Shown: positions 51,634 to 60,963, counted from the first letter of the stretch. The stretch is 64,000 bases of DNA from Motiliproteus sediminis (GCF_017912535.1 NZ_JAERQK010000011.1:53134-117133); one strand, 5' to 3'. A program made the numbers and translations. The notes: generated from the sequence alone by a model not told the origin.

Positions 51634-52482
51634 ATGTATGAGCAGCACTTCGGTCTCAGCGAGCTGCCGTTCTCGCTGACGCCCAACACCCACTTCTTTC
51701 TTAACCTGCCGACCCACCAGGAGGCGCTGAACCTGATTCTGGTGGCGCTGGAAAATGGTGACGGTTTCGTCAAAATCGTTGGCGAGGTGGGCACCGGCAA
51801 GACCTTGCTGTGCCGCAAAGTGCTAAATGCACTGGACGGTGATTATGTCAGTGCTTATATCCCCAATCCTTACCTCAGTCCGGATGACTTTCGCCGCGGC
51901 TTTGCCCGTGAACTGGGGATCGAGCTGGAATCGATAGACGACGGTTTCTCGCTGCTGGAGCGCCTGAACCAGCGTCTGATCGAGCTGGCCGGACAGGGTA
52001 AGCGGGTGGTGCTGCTGGTGGATGAAGCGCAGGCGATGCCGGAGGAAACCATCGAGGCACTGCGCCTGTTGACCAATCTGGAAACCGAATCTGCCAAGCT
52101 GTTCCAAGTGGTTCTGTTCGGTCAGCCGGAACTGGACCAGCTACTGGCCCGCCACGCACTGCGCCAATTGTTGCAGCGGATCACCTTCTCGTACCAGTTG
52201 CGCCATCTTGATATGGAAGGGGTCGGGCAGTACGTCAATCACCGCCTTAGCCGCGCCGGCTACAACGGCGTGCCGTTGTTCGATCAGCGTGCCGTCAAGC
52301 TGTTGACTCGGGCCTCGGCGGGTACTCCTCGCCTGGTCAACATACTCGGTCATAAGGCGTTGCTGTGCGCCTATGGCAAGGGCGAGCACCGGGTCACATC
52401 CGGTCACGTTTGCCGCGCGGTTGATGACACCGAAGGGGTAGCGCTGCCCTGGTACCTGCGTCTGGCGGGAGGTCGCGCATGA
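51634..52482 (+). CDS. mshM: MSHA biogenesis AAA ATPase MshM (ExeA-like)
   Basis: 282 residues. FGLSELPFSLTPNTHFFLNL is the family N-terminus; Walker A GEVGTGKT (50-57), Walker B VVLLVDEAQAMP. Related to ExeA/GspA ATPases that help place the secretin. No C-terminal peptidoglycan-binding domain. Overlaps mshN by 4 bp. Confidence 0.93.
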   Translation: MYEQHFGLSELPFSLTPNTHFFLNLPTHQEALNLILVALENGDGFVKIVGEVGTGKTLLCRKVLNALDGDYVSAYIPNPYLSPDDFRRGFARELGIELESIDDGFSLLERLNQRLIELAGQGKRVVLLVDEAQAMPEETIEALRLLTNLETESAKLFQVVLFGQPELDQLLARHALRQLLQRITFSYQLRHLDMEGVGQYVNHRLSRAGYNGVPLFDQRAVKLLTRASAGTPRLVNILGHKALLCAYGKGEHRVTSGHVCRAVDDTEGVALPWYLRLAGGRA

Positions 52483-53852
52483 GCCTGGTTAACGACATGC
52501 TGCGCGACCTTGACCAGCGGCGGGAGAAACCATCGCCCGGGCGTGAGATACCCCTGACCGCTTCTGCCAGCGCCAGCCCCGCGACCCAAACACGCTGGAT
52601 CGGCCTAGGGGGAGCGTCACTGGTCACCGCCGCGGTGGTGACCTGGCTGTTACTGAATCCCGAACCCGCCTCGTCTCCGGCGACTGCGGCGCCAGAGCGC
52701 CCGCCTGTATCCAGCGAGTCGACCCCGGTCGTCGCGCAACCGTTGCAACTCCCCGCAGTGCAGCTTCCGGCGGTGGTTGCGCCGGTTGAGGTGTCGGCGG
52801 TGCGCTGGCAGCGTGCCGGCAACGATTGGTTGCTGACGCTGGTGGCTGGCGCCGAAACGCCTTATAACCTGCGCAAGATCGACGGTCGGGAACTGCAATT
52901 GAGCTTGCCCGATGTGCTGCTGTCAGCGCCGTTACCGGCGCTGCCCGATCGCCTGATTCAGTCGCTTAGCCTGGAATCCAGTGATGGCGGGTTGGAGCTG
53001 CATCTGACCAGCCGCGAGCCGGTTAATTTCCAGGTTCATCCGCTGCAGAATGACAGCGGTTATCAACTGCAGGTGCGCGTCGAAACGCGACCGCAGCCAG
53101 CATCAGCAACAACGATTCAGGAACATAGCGCGACTGCAGCGGCGAACAGCCTTCGACCAAGCGCTGTACCGCCTGCGGCGAAATCTGCGGCAGACAGCAC
53201 CGCTCAAGTAACCGTGGAAGCTGCCAAGCCCGCTGCTCCGCTGCCGGTGGCCCCGCTGCAGAAGAGTGTGCGGGTCAGTGCTGAGCAGCGTGACCAGCAG
53301 CACAGCTCTGACGCGCTGGCGCTGGTACGTAAGGGGCGCACCCGTGCGGCGATTGCCAATCTGCGGGCGTTCGTGAGTGACGACAGCGCGGCACTGCAAA
53401 GCCGTACCTTGCTCGCCACGCTGCTGCTGGCGGAGCAACAGTCGGTGGAAGCGGCGCAGGTGATTGATACCGGCCTGGCGCTGACCCCGCAAGACCCGGG
53501 GTTGCGGAAATTGAAAGCGCGCCTGCTGATCCTCGCCGGTGATAGTGGGCAGGCAGCCGAGCTGCTGCGTGATGCGGCACCGGCGGTAGCGCGAGACAGC
53601 GAATACCACCAGCTCAAGGCGGCCGCGGAACAGGCAGCGGGACTGCATCAGGCGGCTTCCCGCAGCTACCACGGGCTGCTGCAGCACGACGCCACCAATC
53701 CGGCCTGGTGGGTGGGGCTTGGTATCTCGCTCGAAGCGTTGCAGCAGAAAGCGCAGGCGCGCCAGGCCTACGCCAATGTGCTGCAGATTCCGCGGGTACC
53801 CGCCAGCCTCAGCGGTTATGCGCGTACCCGTTTGCAGCAACTGGGCGGATAA
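52479..53852 (+). CDS. mshN: MSHA biogenesis TPR protein MshN
   Basis: 457 residues. N-terminal MSLVNDMLRDLDQRRE is a GspB/MshN-like cytoplasmic peptide; one membrane helix (about 41-59); Ala/Pro-rich periplasmic linker with an AMIN-like strand region (DWLLTLVAGAETPYNLRKID) and a C-terminal TPR array (about 270-455, SDALALVRKGRTRAAIANLRAF onward, quoted in part). Low conservation outside the ends is normal for MshN. Confidence 0.88.
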   Translation: MSLVNDMLRDLDQRREKPSPGREIPLTASASASPATQTRWIGLGGASLVTAAVVTWLLLNPEPASSPATAAPERPPVSSESTPVVAQPLQLPAVQLPAVVAPVEVSAVRWQRAGNDWLLTLVAGAETPYNLRKIDGRELQLSLPDVLLSAPLPALPDRLIQSLSLESSDGGLELHLTSREPVNFQVHPLQNDSGYQLQVRVETRPQPASATTIQEHSATAAANSLRPSAVPPAAKSAADSTAQVTVEAAKPAAPLPVAPLQKSVRVSAEQRDQQHSSDALALVRKGRTRAAIANLRAFVSDDSAALQSRTLLATLLLAEQQSVEAAQVIDTGLALTPQDPGLRKLKARLLILAGDSGQAAELLRDAAPAVARDSEYHQLKAAAEQAAGLHQAASRSYHGLLQHDATNPAWWVGLGISLEALQQKAQARQAYANVLQIPRVPASLSGYARTRLQQLGG

Positions 53853-53864
53853 CAGGGGATAACG

Positions 53865-55745
53865 ATGGCCGCTCCGAAGCAGAAGATTCGTATTGGTGAC
53901 CTGCTGGTCCAGAACGGGGTTATCACTGAGCCCCAGCTGATGGAGGCGCTGTCCAAGCAGAAACAGACCGGGCAGAAGCTGGGGCGCACGCTGGTGGCGC
54001 TGGGGATGGTCACCGAAAGTCGCTTTATCGAGTTTCTGGCCCAACAGCTGAAGATTCCGGTGGTGGAGCTCAGCCGCTACGAGTTCAACCCGCAAGAGGT
54101 GCTGCGGCTGTCGGAAACCCACGCCCGTCGTTTCCGGGCGGTGGTGCTGAAGGAGCATCCGGATCACTTTCTGGTGGGCATGTCCGACCCCATGGACCTG
54201 TTCGCCTTTGACGAACTGCAGCGCCTGCTGGGCAAGCCGGTGGAGCTGGCCATTGTCGCTGAAGGCCAGCTGCTGAGCTCTCTGGACCTGCTCTATCGTC
54301 GCACCGATGAGATCGCCTCGCTGGCGGGCCAGCTGAAAGAGGAGATCACCGACGACGGTTTCAACCTGGCCGAGCTGACCGCACAGGACGACAGCGATGT
54401 GCCGGTGGTCAAACTGTTGCAGAAGATCTTCGAGGATGCCGTGCAGGTACGCGCCTCGGATATACATATCGAGCCGGATGAGCGGGTGTTGCGAATTCGG
54501 CAGCGGGTTGATGGGGTGCTGCAGGAGCAGGTGGTCAAGGAGAAGCAGATCGCCTCGGCGCTGGTGCTGCGTTTGAAGCTGATGGCCGAACTGAATATCT
54601 CCGAGAAACGATTGCCCCAGGACGGCCGCTTTAACATCACCGTCAGCGGGCGCAGCCTTGATGTGCGGATCTCCACCATGCCGATCCAGTTTGGTGAATC
54701 GGTGGTGATGCGTCTGCTGGACCAGTCCGCGGGTGCCATCGGCCTCGACAAGGCGGGTCTGCCCGAAGAACAGTTGCGCCGTTTTCGTCGCCTGATCCAT
54801 CAACCCCATGGTTTGATCCTGGTGACCGGCCCCACCGGTAGTGGTAAGACCACCACCCTGTATGGCGCCCTGATGGAGCTGAATCAGTCGAGCAAGAAGA
54901 TCATCACCGTTGAAGATCCGGTGGAATACCGGCTTGAGCGGATCAATCAGGTGGGGGTCAATCCCAAGATAGGGCTGGAGTTCTCCACTGTCCTGCGCGC
55001 CTGTTTGCGCCAGGACCCGGATATTCTGCTGGTGGGTGAGATCCGCGACCACGAAACCGCGACCATCGCCCTGCGGGCGGCGATGACCGGCCACCTGGTG
55101 CTGTCGACCCTGCACACCAACGATGCGGTCAGCAGTGCCATGCGGTTGGTGGATATCGGCGTCGAAGGCTTCGTCGCCGCCTCCGCCCTGCGTGGGGTGC
55201 TGGCGCAGCGGCTGGTGCGGCGGATCTGCGTCCATTGTGCTCACCCCTATACCCCCAGCCGGCCGGAGCAAGCCTGGCTGACGGCCAGGATTGGGCAACA
55301 GTTGGCCCAGGCAACCTTCAAGCAGGGAATGGGCTGCACCTACTGCAATAACACCGGCTACAGCGGCCGTATCGGTATTTTCGAGCTGCTGGAGCTGGAT
55401 GAGGTGATGGGGGATGCCCTGCGACTGGGCGATACGGCGGCGTTCACCCGTGCCGCCAAAGCATCGGAAGGCTTTACTACCCTGGCAGAAAGTGCCCTCA
55501 GCTACGCCCGTCAGGGGCTGACCACGCTGGAGGAGGTATTCCGGGTGACCGAGCAGATGGATGAGATGACCGATGCCAATGCGGCTGAGAGCAGCATTGA
55601 GCCAGGTAGCGGTGCCTCCTCGTCGGAGGTTAGCCCGGAGGCGACCGCTGATGCGGCATCAACTGCGACAGCGGTGTCGGCCGAATCCAAACGGGATGAT
55701 GGCTTTTCCGGCCTCAGCCTGGAACCGCTGGATGGCGAGGACTAA
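53865..55745 (+). CDS. mshE: MSHA pilus assembly ATPase MshE
   Basis: 626-residue GspE/PilB ATPase that powers pilus extension. The N-terminal MshEN domain has two c-di-GMP-binding motifs: RIGDLLVQNGVI...L...L..Q (residues 9-32) and KLGRTLVALGMV...F...L..Q (38-61). Later: Walker A GPTGSGKTTT (from 322), Asp box VEDPVEYR, Walker B LLVGEIRD, His box GHLVLSTLHTND, and a CVHC...CTYC zinc site. C-terminal tail (about 575-626) is acidic and disordered-looking, longer than usual. Activity should depend on c-di-GMP, as shown for Vibrio MshE. Confidence 0.96.
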   Translation: MAAPKQKIRIGDLLVQNGVITEPQLMEALSKQKQTGQKLGRTLVALGMVTESRFIEFLAQQLKIPVVELSRYEFNPQEVLRLSETHARRFRAVVLKEHPDHFLVGMSDPMDLFAFDELQRLLGKPVELAIVAEGQLLSSLDLLYRRTDEIASLAGQLKEEITDDGFNLAELTAQDDSDVPVVKLLQKIFEDAVQVRASDIHIEPDERVLRIRQRVDGVLQEQVVKEKQIASALVLRLKLMAELNISEKRLPQDGRFNITVSGRSLDVRISTMPIQFGESVVMRLLDQSAGAIGLDKAGLPEEQLRRFRRLIHQPHGLILVTGPTGSGKTTTLYGALMELNQSSKKIITVEDPVEYRLERINQVGVNPKIGLEFSTVLRACLRQDPDILLVGEIRDHETATIALRAAMTGHLVLSTLHTNDAVSSAMRLVDIGVEGFVAASALRGVLAQRLVRRICVHCAHPYTPSRPEQAWLTARIGQQLAQATFKQGMGCTYCNNTGYSGRIGIFELLELDEVMGDALRLGDTAAFTRAAKASEGFTTLAESALSYARQGLTTLEEVFRVTEQMDEMTDANAAESSIEPGSGASSSEVSPEATADAASTATAVSAESKRDDGFSGLSLEPLDGED

Positions 55746-55751
55746 GCGCCG

Positions 55752-56984
55752 ATGCCAACTTTCAGCTTCAAGGGACGGGATGCTTCGGGCGAGCTGGTCT
55801 CCGGCCGGCAAGAGGCCGCCAGTGCCGGGCAGGTGGCCGCCTATCTGACGGATCGCCAGATCACGCCGGTATCGATTACGGTGGCCAGCGCCAAGAAAGA
55901 GGGTGTTGGCGGCGAGATAAAATTGGGCCGGATCCGCTGGCTGGAAAAGGTCAAGCTGGACGAGTTGATCATGTTCAGCCGGCAGATGTATTCCCTGACC
56001 AAGGCCGGGGTGCCGATCACGCGCGCCATTCGCGGCCTGGGCCTGACGGTGCGCAACCCCTTGCTGGCAGAGACTCTGAACGCGGTGGCCACCGATCTGG
56101 AGCAGGGCTTTACCCTGTCCGGAGCACTTAATCGCCACCCCAAGGTGTTTTCCCGCCTCTATGTCAGCCTGATCCACGTGGGTGAGAACACCGGTAATCT
56201 CGATGCCGCGTTCCAGCAGATCGCCAAGTATCTGGAACTGGAACGGACCACCATCAAGAATATCAAGTCCGCCACCCGCTACCCCATGTTTGTCATCATC
56301 GCCATCAGTATCGCGGTGGCGATCATCAACGTCTTTGTGATCCCCGCGTTTGCCGGGGTATTCGCGACGCTGGGGGCAGAGCTGCCGTGGCAGACGCAGC
56401 TGCTGGTCGGGTTGTCCAACTTCACCGTTAACTACTGGTACCTGATCGTGGGTGTCATCGTGGTCGCGCTGGTGAGTTTTTTTCGCTATATCGCCACCGA
56501 GCCCGGGCGGCTGCGCTGGGATCGCTACAAGCTGAAATTCCCGGTCGTGGGCGGGTTGTTCTACCGTATCTCCCTGGGACGTTTCTGCCGTACCTTCGCG
56601 CTGGTGCTGCGTTCGGGCATCCCCATCGAGCAGAGTCTGACCATTGTCAGCGGAGCGGTGGGCAACGCCTATATCGGCAGCAAGGTCTCGGAGATGCGCC
56701 ACGACATCGAGCGTGGTGAGGCGATCTCCCAGTCGGCCCATGGCTCGGGGATGTTCAGTCCGTTGGTGATGCAGATGATCGGCGTGGGTGAGGAGACCGG
56801 TAATATCGACGAGATGCTGGCGGAAGCGGCGGATTTCTACGAGCAGGAGGTGGAATATGACCTCAAGGGGCTGGCCAGTGCCATCGAGCCGATCCTGATC
56901 GTTGCCATCGGTATCATGGTGCTGATCCTGGCTTTGGGCGTATTCCTGCCGTTGTGGGAACTCAATACCACGGTCAATCGATAG
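55752..56984 (+). CDS. mshG: MSHA inner-membrane platform protein MshG (PilC/GspF family)
   Basis: 410 residues. Two GspF domains (about 75-195 and 275-400) and three membrane helices (about 175-200, 225-245, 378-402). MPTFSFKGRDASGELVSG is the family N-terminus; FSRQMYSLTKAGVPITRAIRGL and the second-half FCRTFALVLRSGIPIEQSL are the repeated signatures. It binds MshE and the prepilins. Confidence 0.95.
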   Translation: MPTFSFKGRDASGELVSGRQEAASAGQVAAYLTDRQITPVSITVASAKKEGVGGEIKLGRIRWLEKVKLDELIMFSRQMYSLTKAGVPITRAIRGLGLTVRNPLLAETLNAVATDLEQGFTLSGALNRHPKVFSRLYVSLIHVGENTGNLDAAFQQIAKYLELERTTIKNIKSATRYPMFVIIAISIAVAIINVFVIPAFAGVFATLGAELPWQTQLLVGLSNFTVNYWYLIVGVIVVALVSFFRYIATEPGRLRWDRYKLKFPVVGGLFYRISLGRFCRTFALVLRSGIPIEQSLTIVSGAVGNAYIGSKVSEMRHDIERGEAISQSAHGSGMFSPLVMQMIGVGEETGNIDEMLAEAADFYEQEVEYDLKGLASAIEPILIVAIGIMVLILALGVFLPLWELNTTVNR

Positions 56985-56986
56985 TG

Positions 56987-57532
56987 ATGCGGACCCGACG
57001 ACATCGCGGCTTCACTAAGTTTGAGCTGGTGATCTGCATTCTGGTGATCGTGGTGGTGGCGACGGCGCTCTATAGTCGCTACATGGCGCTGGTGGCAGAC
57101 GCCGAACGCGCCGCGTTTCGTGGGGTGATGGGGTGGTTGCAGGCCGGGGTCAACGTGCGCATGAGTCTGGCGCTCAGTGACGGCGACCTCAGTGAACTGC
57201 AGCAGCTGGAGGGCAGCAACCCCATGGCGCTGGTCGCGGAGGTGATGAGCCTGCCCAGCAACTACTTGGGAGTGCTTGATGACGAGGCTGCGGCGCGCGC
57301 GCGACCGGGGAACTGGTACTTTGATCGTGATCGTGGCCTGCTGGTGTACCGCTTCCGCTACCAGTCGACCGCCGAGGGGTTTACCCGCGCTGCCGACGAG
57401 CGCTTGGGTTTTCGGCTAAAGGTTAATTACCGTCCGGCCGCTAACCAAGGCAGAGCTGCGGTCTCCGGACTGGTTCTGCAGGCGGTAGGGCCGGATCAGT
57501 GGCAGTTGGCTGATTCGCAAGGGTTGAGATAG
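56987..57532 (+). CDS. mshF: MSHA biogenesis prepilin-like protein MshF
   Basis: 181 residues. MRTRRHRG then FTKFELVICILVIVVV: a class III prepilin leader with Glu at +5, though weaker than the major pilins. Start ATG 56987 directly follows mshG (GTG 56984 possible). Position after mshG and before the main pilin matches mshF of Vibrio. Confidence 0.82.
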   Translation: MRTRRHRGFTKFELVICILVIVVVATALYSRYMALVADAERAAFRGVMGWLQAGVNVRMSLALSDGDLSELQQLEGSNPMALVAEVMSLPSNYLGVLDDEAAARARPGNWYFDRDRGLLVYRFRYQSTAEGFTRAADERLGFRLKVNYRPAANQGRAAVSGLVLQAVGPDQWQLADSQGLR

Positions 57533-57574
57533 ATCAGGTTTTGGTGGTGACGGCTATTCCGCCGTTTGCCCATT

Positions 57575-57583
57575 TGCTATAAC
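57575..57583 (+). promoter_or_regulatory. Extended -10 promoter upstream of the major pilin gene
   Basis: TGCTATAAC, an extended -10 element, lies 44 bp upstream of the pilin ATG; no clear -35. A small hairpin ACGGC-TATTCC-GCCGT (57550-57565) lies just before it. An internal promoter here would allow much higher pilin than machinery expression, as in V. cholerae. Confidence 0.45.
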
Positions 57584-57626
57584 TTAGGGCACTGCGGCCC
57601 GAGGCTTTAAGGAACAAGGAGTCATT

Positions 57627-58112
57627 ATGACCAGGAAAGAGAGCGGCTTTACCATCATCGAACTGATCGTGGTGATTGCCCTGCTAGGTATTTTGTCGGC
57701 GGTGGCGCTGCCGCGTTTTATCAACGTGACCACGGAAGCCCACGATGCCTCGGTTGAAGGCGCTGGCGCCGGATTTGCTACCGGTATTGCGCTGCTGAAA
57801 GCGCAGGCGGTGGCCGATGGGGTGATCGGGGTGTCCGGCGCGACCGTGAGCTTCGACGGTTCCGATATGATGATTAATGATTTGGGCTTTGCTATCGCTG
57901 CATCTGGCAGCAGCCCCGGCAGCAATGTAATTTGTGCGGAAGTTTGGGCGGGTGTTTTGCAGGGTAATGCTCCAACCGTTTCCGGTGCCGATCCTGATTA
58001 CAGTACGGCGACTGGTGCAACCTGTACCTTCAGCTATCAAGTGGCCACGGATAAAACACGCGAGATTACCTATGACCCCTCTACCGGTGATGTAGGCGTT
58101 ACCATCAACTAA
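57627..58112 (+). CDS. mshA: MSHA major prepilin (MshA; MshB cannot be excluded)
   Basis: 161 residues. Leader MTRKESG cut before FTIIELIVVIALLGILSAVALPRF (type IVa prepilin, Glu at +5). Two Cys (VICAEVW and GATCTFSY) can close the usual disulfide loop. Excellent AAGGAG upstream and a promoter of its own point to the abundant major subunit. Only one full pilin of this type exists here, while Vibrio has mshB and mshA in tandem. Confidence 0.88.
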   Translation: MTRKESGFTIIELIVVIALLGILSAVALPRFINVTTEAHDASVEGAGAGFATGIALLKAQAVADGVIGVSGATVSFDGSDMMINDLGFAIAASGSSPGSNVICAEVWAGVLQGNAPTVSGADPDYSTATGATCTFSYQVATDKTREITYDPSTGDVGVTIN

Positions 58113-58115
58113 TCC

Positions 58116-58652
58116 ATGCTTGGATTGGTCAATTCCAAAGCCCGCGGCACTCCCGCGGGCTTTACCGTTGTAGAGCTGGTCACCGTTATTGGTCTGGTGG
58201 GCATTCTCGCGGCGGTGGTGCTGCCACGCTTTGTCAATCCCCAGTCCTACCGCGACCTGCTGCTCAAAGACCAGCTGATCTCGGTGGCACGTTTTGCCCA
58301 GCAGAGCGCGCTCAGCCGCTATGGTGAACGGGTCTGCCTGCAGGTCAGCCTCAGTGGCGACAGCTGGCTGTTCGAGGTTTGGAGCGGCATCGACGACTCG
58401 ACCCTGCCGCCGACGCAATGCGCAACCACCACGCGCCTCAAACGCCAGACCCAAGCCCGCGCCAACAGCACCCTGCTGCACGGTTCCAGCCCGGTGGGTT
58501 CGACCCCCGTTAGCCTGCGTTACGACAGCTTAGGTAACTTGGTCGGGCTGGCAGCCAATCAGGATTTTACCGCCAGCGGCCGCAACGTCTGCGTGACGCT
58601 CGCCGGCTACGCCTATTCAGCGGATGACAGGAGCAGCTGCCTTGCCAACTGA
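58116..58652 (+). CDS. mshC: MSHA minor prepilin MshC
   Basis: 178 residues with a 15-residue leader ending G, then FTVVELVTVIGLVGILAAVVLPRF. C-terminal half with four Cys. Minor pilins initiate assembly or sit at the tip. It starts 3 bp after the pilin stop. Confidence 0.85.
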   Translation: MLGLVNSKARGTPAGFTVVELVTVIGLVGILAAVVLPRFVNPQSYRDLLLKDQLISVARFAQQSALSRYGERVCLQVSLSGDSWLFEVWSGIDDSTLPPTQCATTTRLKRQTQARANSTLLHGSSPVGSTPVSLRYDSLGNLVGLAANQDFTASGRNVCVTLAGYAYSADDRSSCLAN

Positions 58653-59181
58653 ACGCGGTTTTACCCTGGTGGAGCTGGTGCTGGCGATCGCCATCGTTTC
58701 CATCGCGCTGCTGTTCGTGGTGATGGGGGTCAAGCGGGGTGGCGAACAGGGTAATAGCGCCCTGTGGCAGGCCAAGGCGGTCGAGCTGGCCAACGCGCTG
58801 ATGGACGAGATCCACAGCAAGCGCTATGACGAAAACAGTGCACTGGATAGTCCCTGCAAGGCGTTTGCTGTCAGTGCGTCGCTGCCGGATTGCAGTGTCA
58901 CTCTGGGGCGTGACGGTGCCGAAACCCGCGCGGTTTACAACGACAGCGATGACATCCACGGCTTCAATACGGTGGACGGCGGTGACACTCTGGAGGACCT
59001 GCTCGGCAATGATCTGGAGTCACTGCGTCGCTACGCCGGTTACGGCGTCAGCGTGGCGGTGGGTTATGCCGGCGGCGATTTCGGCCGCCCGACCGAGGAC
59101 CTGAAACGGATCACGATCGACATCTTTCCGCCCGGACAGGACAATGCGGTGAGGTTCAGCGCCTACCGGGGGAATTACTGA
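58642..59181 (+). CDS. mshD: MSHA minor prepilin MshD
   Basis: 179 residues. I choose TTG 58642 (PTERG leader then FTLVELVLAIAIVSIALLFVVMG), because AGGAG at 58629-58633 is 8 nt upstream and the leader length is then normal; ATG 58624 would put that site inside the gene. Overlaps mshC by 11 bp and mshO by 1 bp. Confidence 0.85.
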   Translation: MPTERGFTLVELVLAIAIVSIALLFVVMGVKRGGEQGNSALWQAKAVELANALMDEIHSKRYDENSALDSPCKAFAVSASLPDCSVTLGRDGAETRAVYNDSDDIHGFNTVDGGDTLEDLLGNDLESLRRYAGYGVSVAVGYAGGDFGRPTEDLKRITIDIFPPGQDNAVRFSAYRGNY

Positions 59182-60026
59182 TGCGCCGGCGGATCCAGGC
59201 AGGCTTTACTTTGGTGGAGCTGGTGGTGGTGATTGTGGTGCTTGGCATTCTGGCCTTCGGCACAGTCAGTTTTATCACCAGCAGCAGCCAGAATTATCAG
59301 CAGGTGGCAGTGGGCGATCGCCTCGGTTCCAGCGCGCGCATTATTATTGACAAGGTCTCCCGTGAGCTGCGCGGGGCGTTGCCCAACAGTGTCCGGGCCA
59401 GCAGCGACGGTCGCTGTATCGAGTGGGTACCGGTGGCGGCGGCCGGGACCTACCTGGAGCTGGCCCGTGGTGCGCAGACCAGCATGCCGGTGATTCCGCT
59501 GTTTGAGGAACCGGCGCTGCCAAGCAGTGGTGCGCGGGTTTCGGTCTATCCCATTAACACCGCATCAACCTATGCCGCAGGAGGACCGCCAGCGATCACC
59601 AACAGCATGGCGGAGCTGGCGATTTCGGTCACCAATCCGGCCACCAACGCTTCAGCCGCGCTGCTGAGTTTTGCCTCGGCACCTGGCTTTGGTCAGGATT
59701 CCCCCCAGCGGCGTTGGTATCTGGTCGGGCAGCCGGCCAGTTTCTGCGCCCTGAATGGCCGGCTCTATCGCTACCAGGATTATGCCTACGCCAATCCGCA
59801 GCCCGACCCGGCCGTACTGCCCTCGTCACCGGCAACCGGGCGCTGGCTGGTGGCGGACGAGGTGTTTAACCCCAGCGCCTGCGGCACCGGCAACACCGCG
59901 ATTTTCCGGGTATCACCGGCCACTCTGCAGCGCAATGCCATCGTGCTGATCGATCTTTGTCTGTTTAACCCGCAGGGTGGTAATCTGCAGGTCGCACATG
60001 AGGTACAACTGCGCAATGTGCCCTAA
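59181..60026 (+). CDS. mshO: MSHA minor prepilin MshO
   Basis: 281 residues. Leader MRRRIQAG then FTLVELVVVIVVLGILAFGTVSF. The long C-terminal domain is typical of GspJ/PilW-like minor pilins. Start overlaps the mshD stop by 1 bp (TGATG). Confidence 0.88.
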   Translation: MRRRIQAGFTLVELVVVIVVLGILAFGTVSFITSSSQNYQQVAVGDRLGSSARIIIDKVSRELRGALPNSVRASSDGRCIEWVPVAAAGTYLELARGAQTSMPVIPLFEEPALPSSGARVSVYPINTASTYAAGGPPAITNSMAELAISVTNPATNASAALLSFASAPGFGQDSPQRRWYLVGQPASFCALNGRLYRYQDYAYANPQPDPAVLPSSPATGRWLVADEVFNPSACGTGNTAIFRVSPATLQRNAIVLIDLCLFNPQGGNLQVAHEVQLRNVP

Positions 60027-60465
60027 ATTTGCCCGTCAGCAACGCGGCCTTGGGCTGGTTGCCGCGCTCTTCGCCATTACCGTGATGGCACTGATCGCCG
60101 TGGGTATGACCAACCTCAGTGTCACCGCACAGCAGTCTTATGGCGTTGATATTCAATCGAGTCGTGCCTTTATGGCGGCGCAAAGTGGTGCCGAACTGGA
60201 GCTCAACCGCCTGATGCAGCCGGCCGATTTTCCTCAGGTATCAGCGGTGGCTGCCAGTTGCCTGAGTGACACCCCGCACACCCCTCCTCCCTATACGTTC
60301 AGCGGTGGAGGCTTGCAGGGCTGTTCTGCCAATACCTCCTGCCAGACGATCTCCGTGGCCACGGCGAGCGTGCTGGTGCACAGAGTCGAGAGCGTGGGGC
60401 AGTGTGGTAGCGGCGCGGATCGGGTGACGCGTAAGGTCAGCTTACTGTTGCAGACATCCCGTTAG
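60016..60465 (+). CDS. mshP: MSHA biogenesis protein MshP (PilX-like)
   Basis: 149 residues. MCPKFARQQRG then LGLVAALFAITVMALIAVG: a prepilin-like hydrophobic start without Glu at +5, as in PilX/GspK-type tip proteins. Cys-rich C-terminal half (five Cys). ATG 60016 chosen, overlapping mshO by 11 bp; upstream in-frame ATGs at 59977 and 59998 give unlikely leaders. Last msh gene: no mshQ follows. Confidence 0.82.
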   Translation: MCPKFARQQRGLGLVAALFAITVMALIAVGMTNLSVTAQQSYGVDIQSSRAFMAAQSGAELELNRLMQPADFPQVSAVAASCLSDTPHTPPPYTFSGGGLQGCSANTSCQTISVATASVLVHRVESVGQCGSGADRVTRKVSLLLQTSR

Positions 60466-60578
60466 GCAAGCACCTGGACCCAGGCGTAGGCAGATTGGTG
60501 CGTTTGTGGTTATAGTTGAGACAAGCCTGATGGCTGCAGCCAGCTGCGCCATTTTCAACAACAGTGGGAGGCACCCGG

Positions 60579-60959
60579 GTGACCCAAGCAGAACAGAGTG
60601 ATGATCGACGCCGTTTTACCCGTATTACCTTTGATGCCCGCGCTTTTCTGATCGACGGCGAACAGCGCTATCCCGCGCAACTGGTCGATATTGCCCTCAA
60701 GGGATTTCTGATTCAGGAGCCGGAGGGTTTTGCCGGTGACGCCGGTAAGGCCTATGTGCTTGAAGTGCACCTCGATGGTGACGAGGTGGTGTTGACCCTG
60801 CCGGCGGTGCTGGTGCGAGACGAGTCGCCCTATCTGGGCTTTACCTGCGGTCATCTGGAGCTGGATACGGTGACTCACCTGCGTCGGCTGGTAGAACTCA
60901 ATCTGGGCGATCAGGAACTTCTGGAGCGTGAGCTGGAGCAGATGCTGGCGTCAGACTGA
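60579..60959 (+). CDS. PilZ-domain protein (putative c-di-GMP receptor)
   Basis: 126 residues. RxxxR motif in DDRRRFTR near the N-terminus and DIALKG at about residues 45-50, a variant of the D/NxSxxG motif with Ala for Ser. GTG 60579 has GGGAGG 7 nt upstream; GTG 60564 is an alternative. It lies 113 bp after mshP, same strand, and may tune pilus function or motility through c-di-GMP. Binding is plausible but needs proof given the Ala. Confidence 0.88.
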   Translation: MTQAEQSDDRRRFTRITFDARAFLIDGEQRYPAQLVDIALKGFLIQEPEGFAGDAGKAYVLEVHLDGDEVVLTLPAVLVRDESPYLGFTCGHLELDTVTHLRRLVELNLGDQELLERELEQMLASD

Positions 60960-60963
60960 TGAA

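Noticed and set aside
53103..55298. 731-codon open frame on the minus strand
   Set aside because: Lies wholly opposite mshN and mshE; Gln/His/Arg-rich, low-complexity composition is typical of an antisense shadow in GC-rich DNA.
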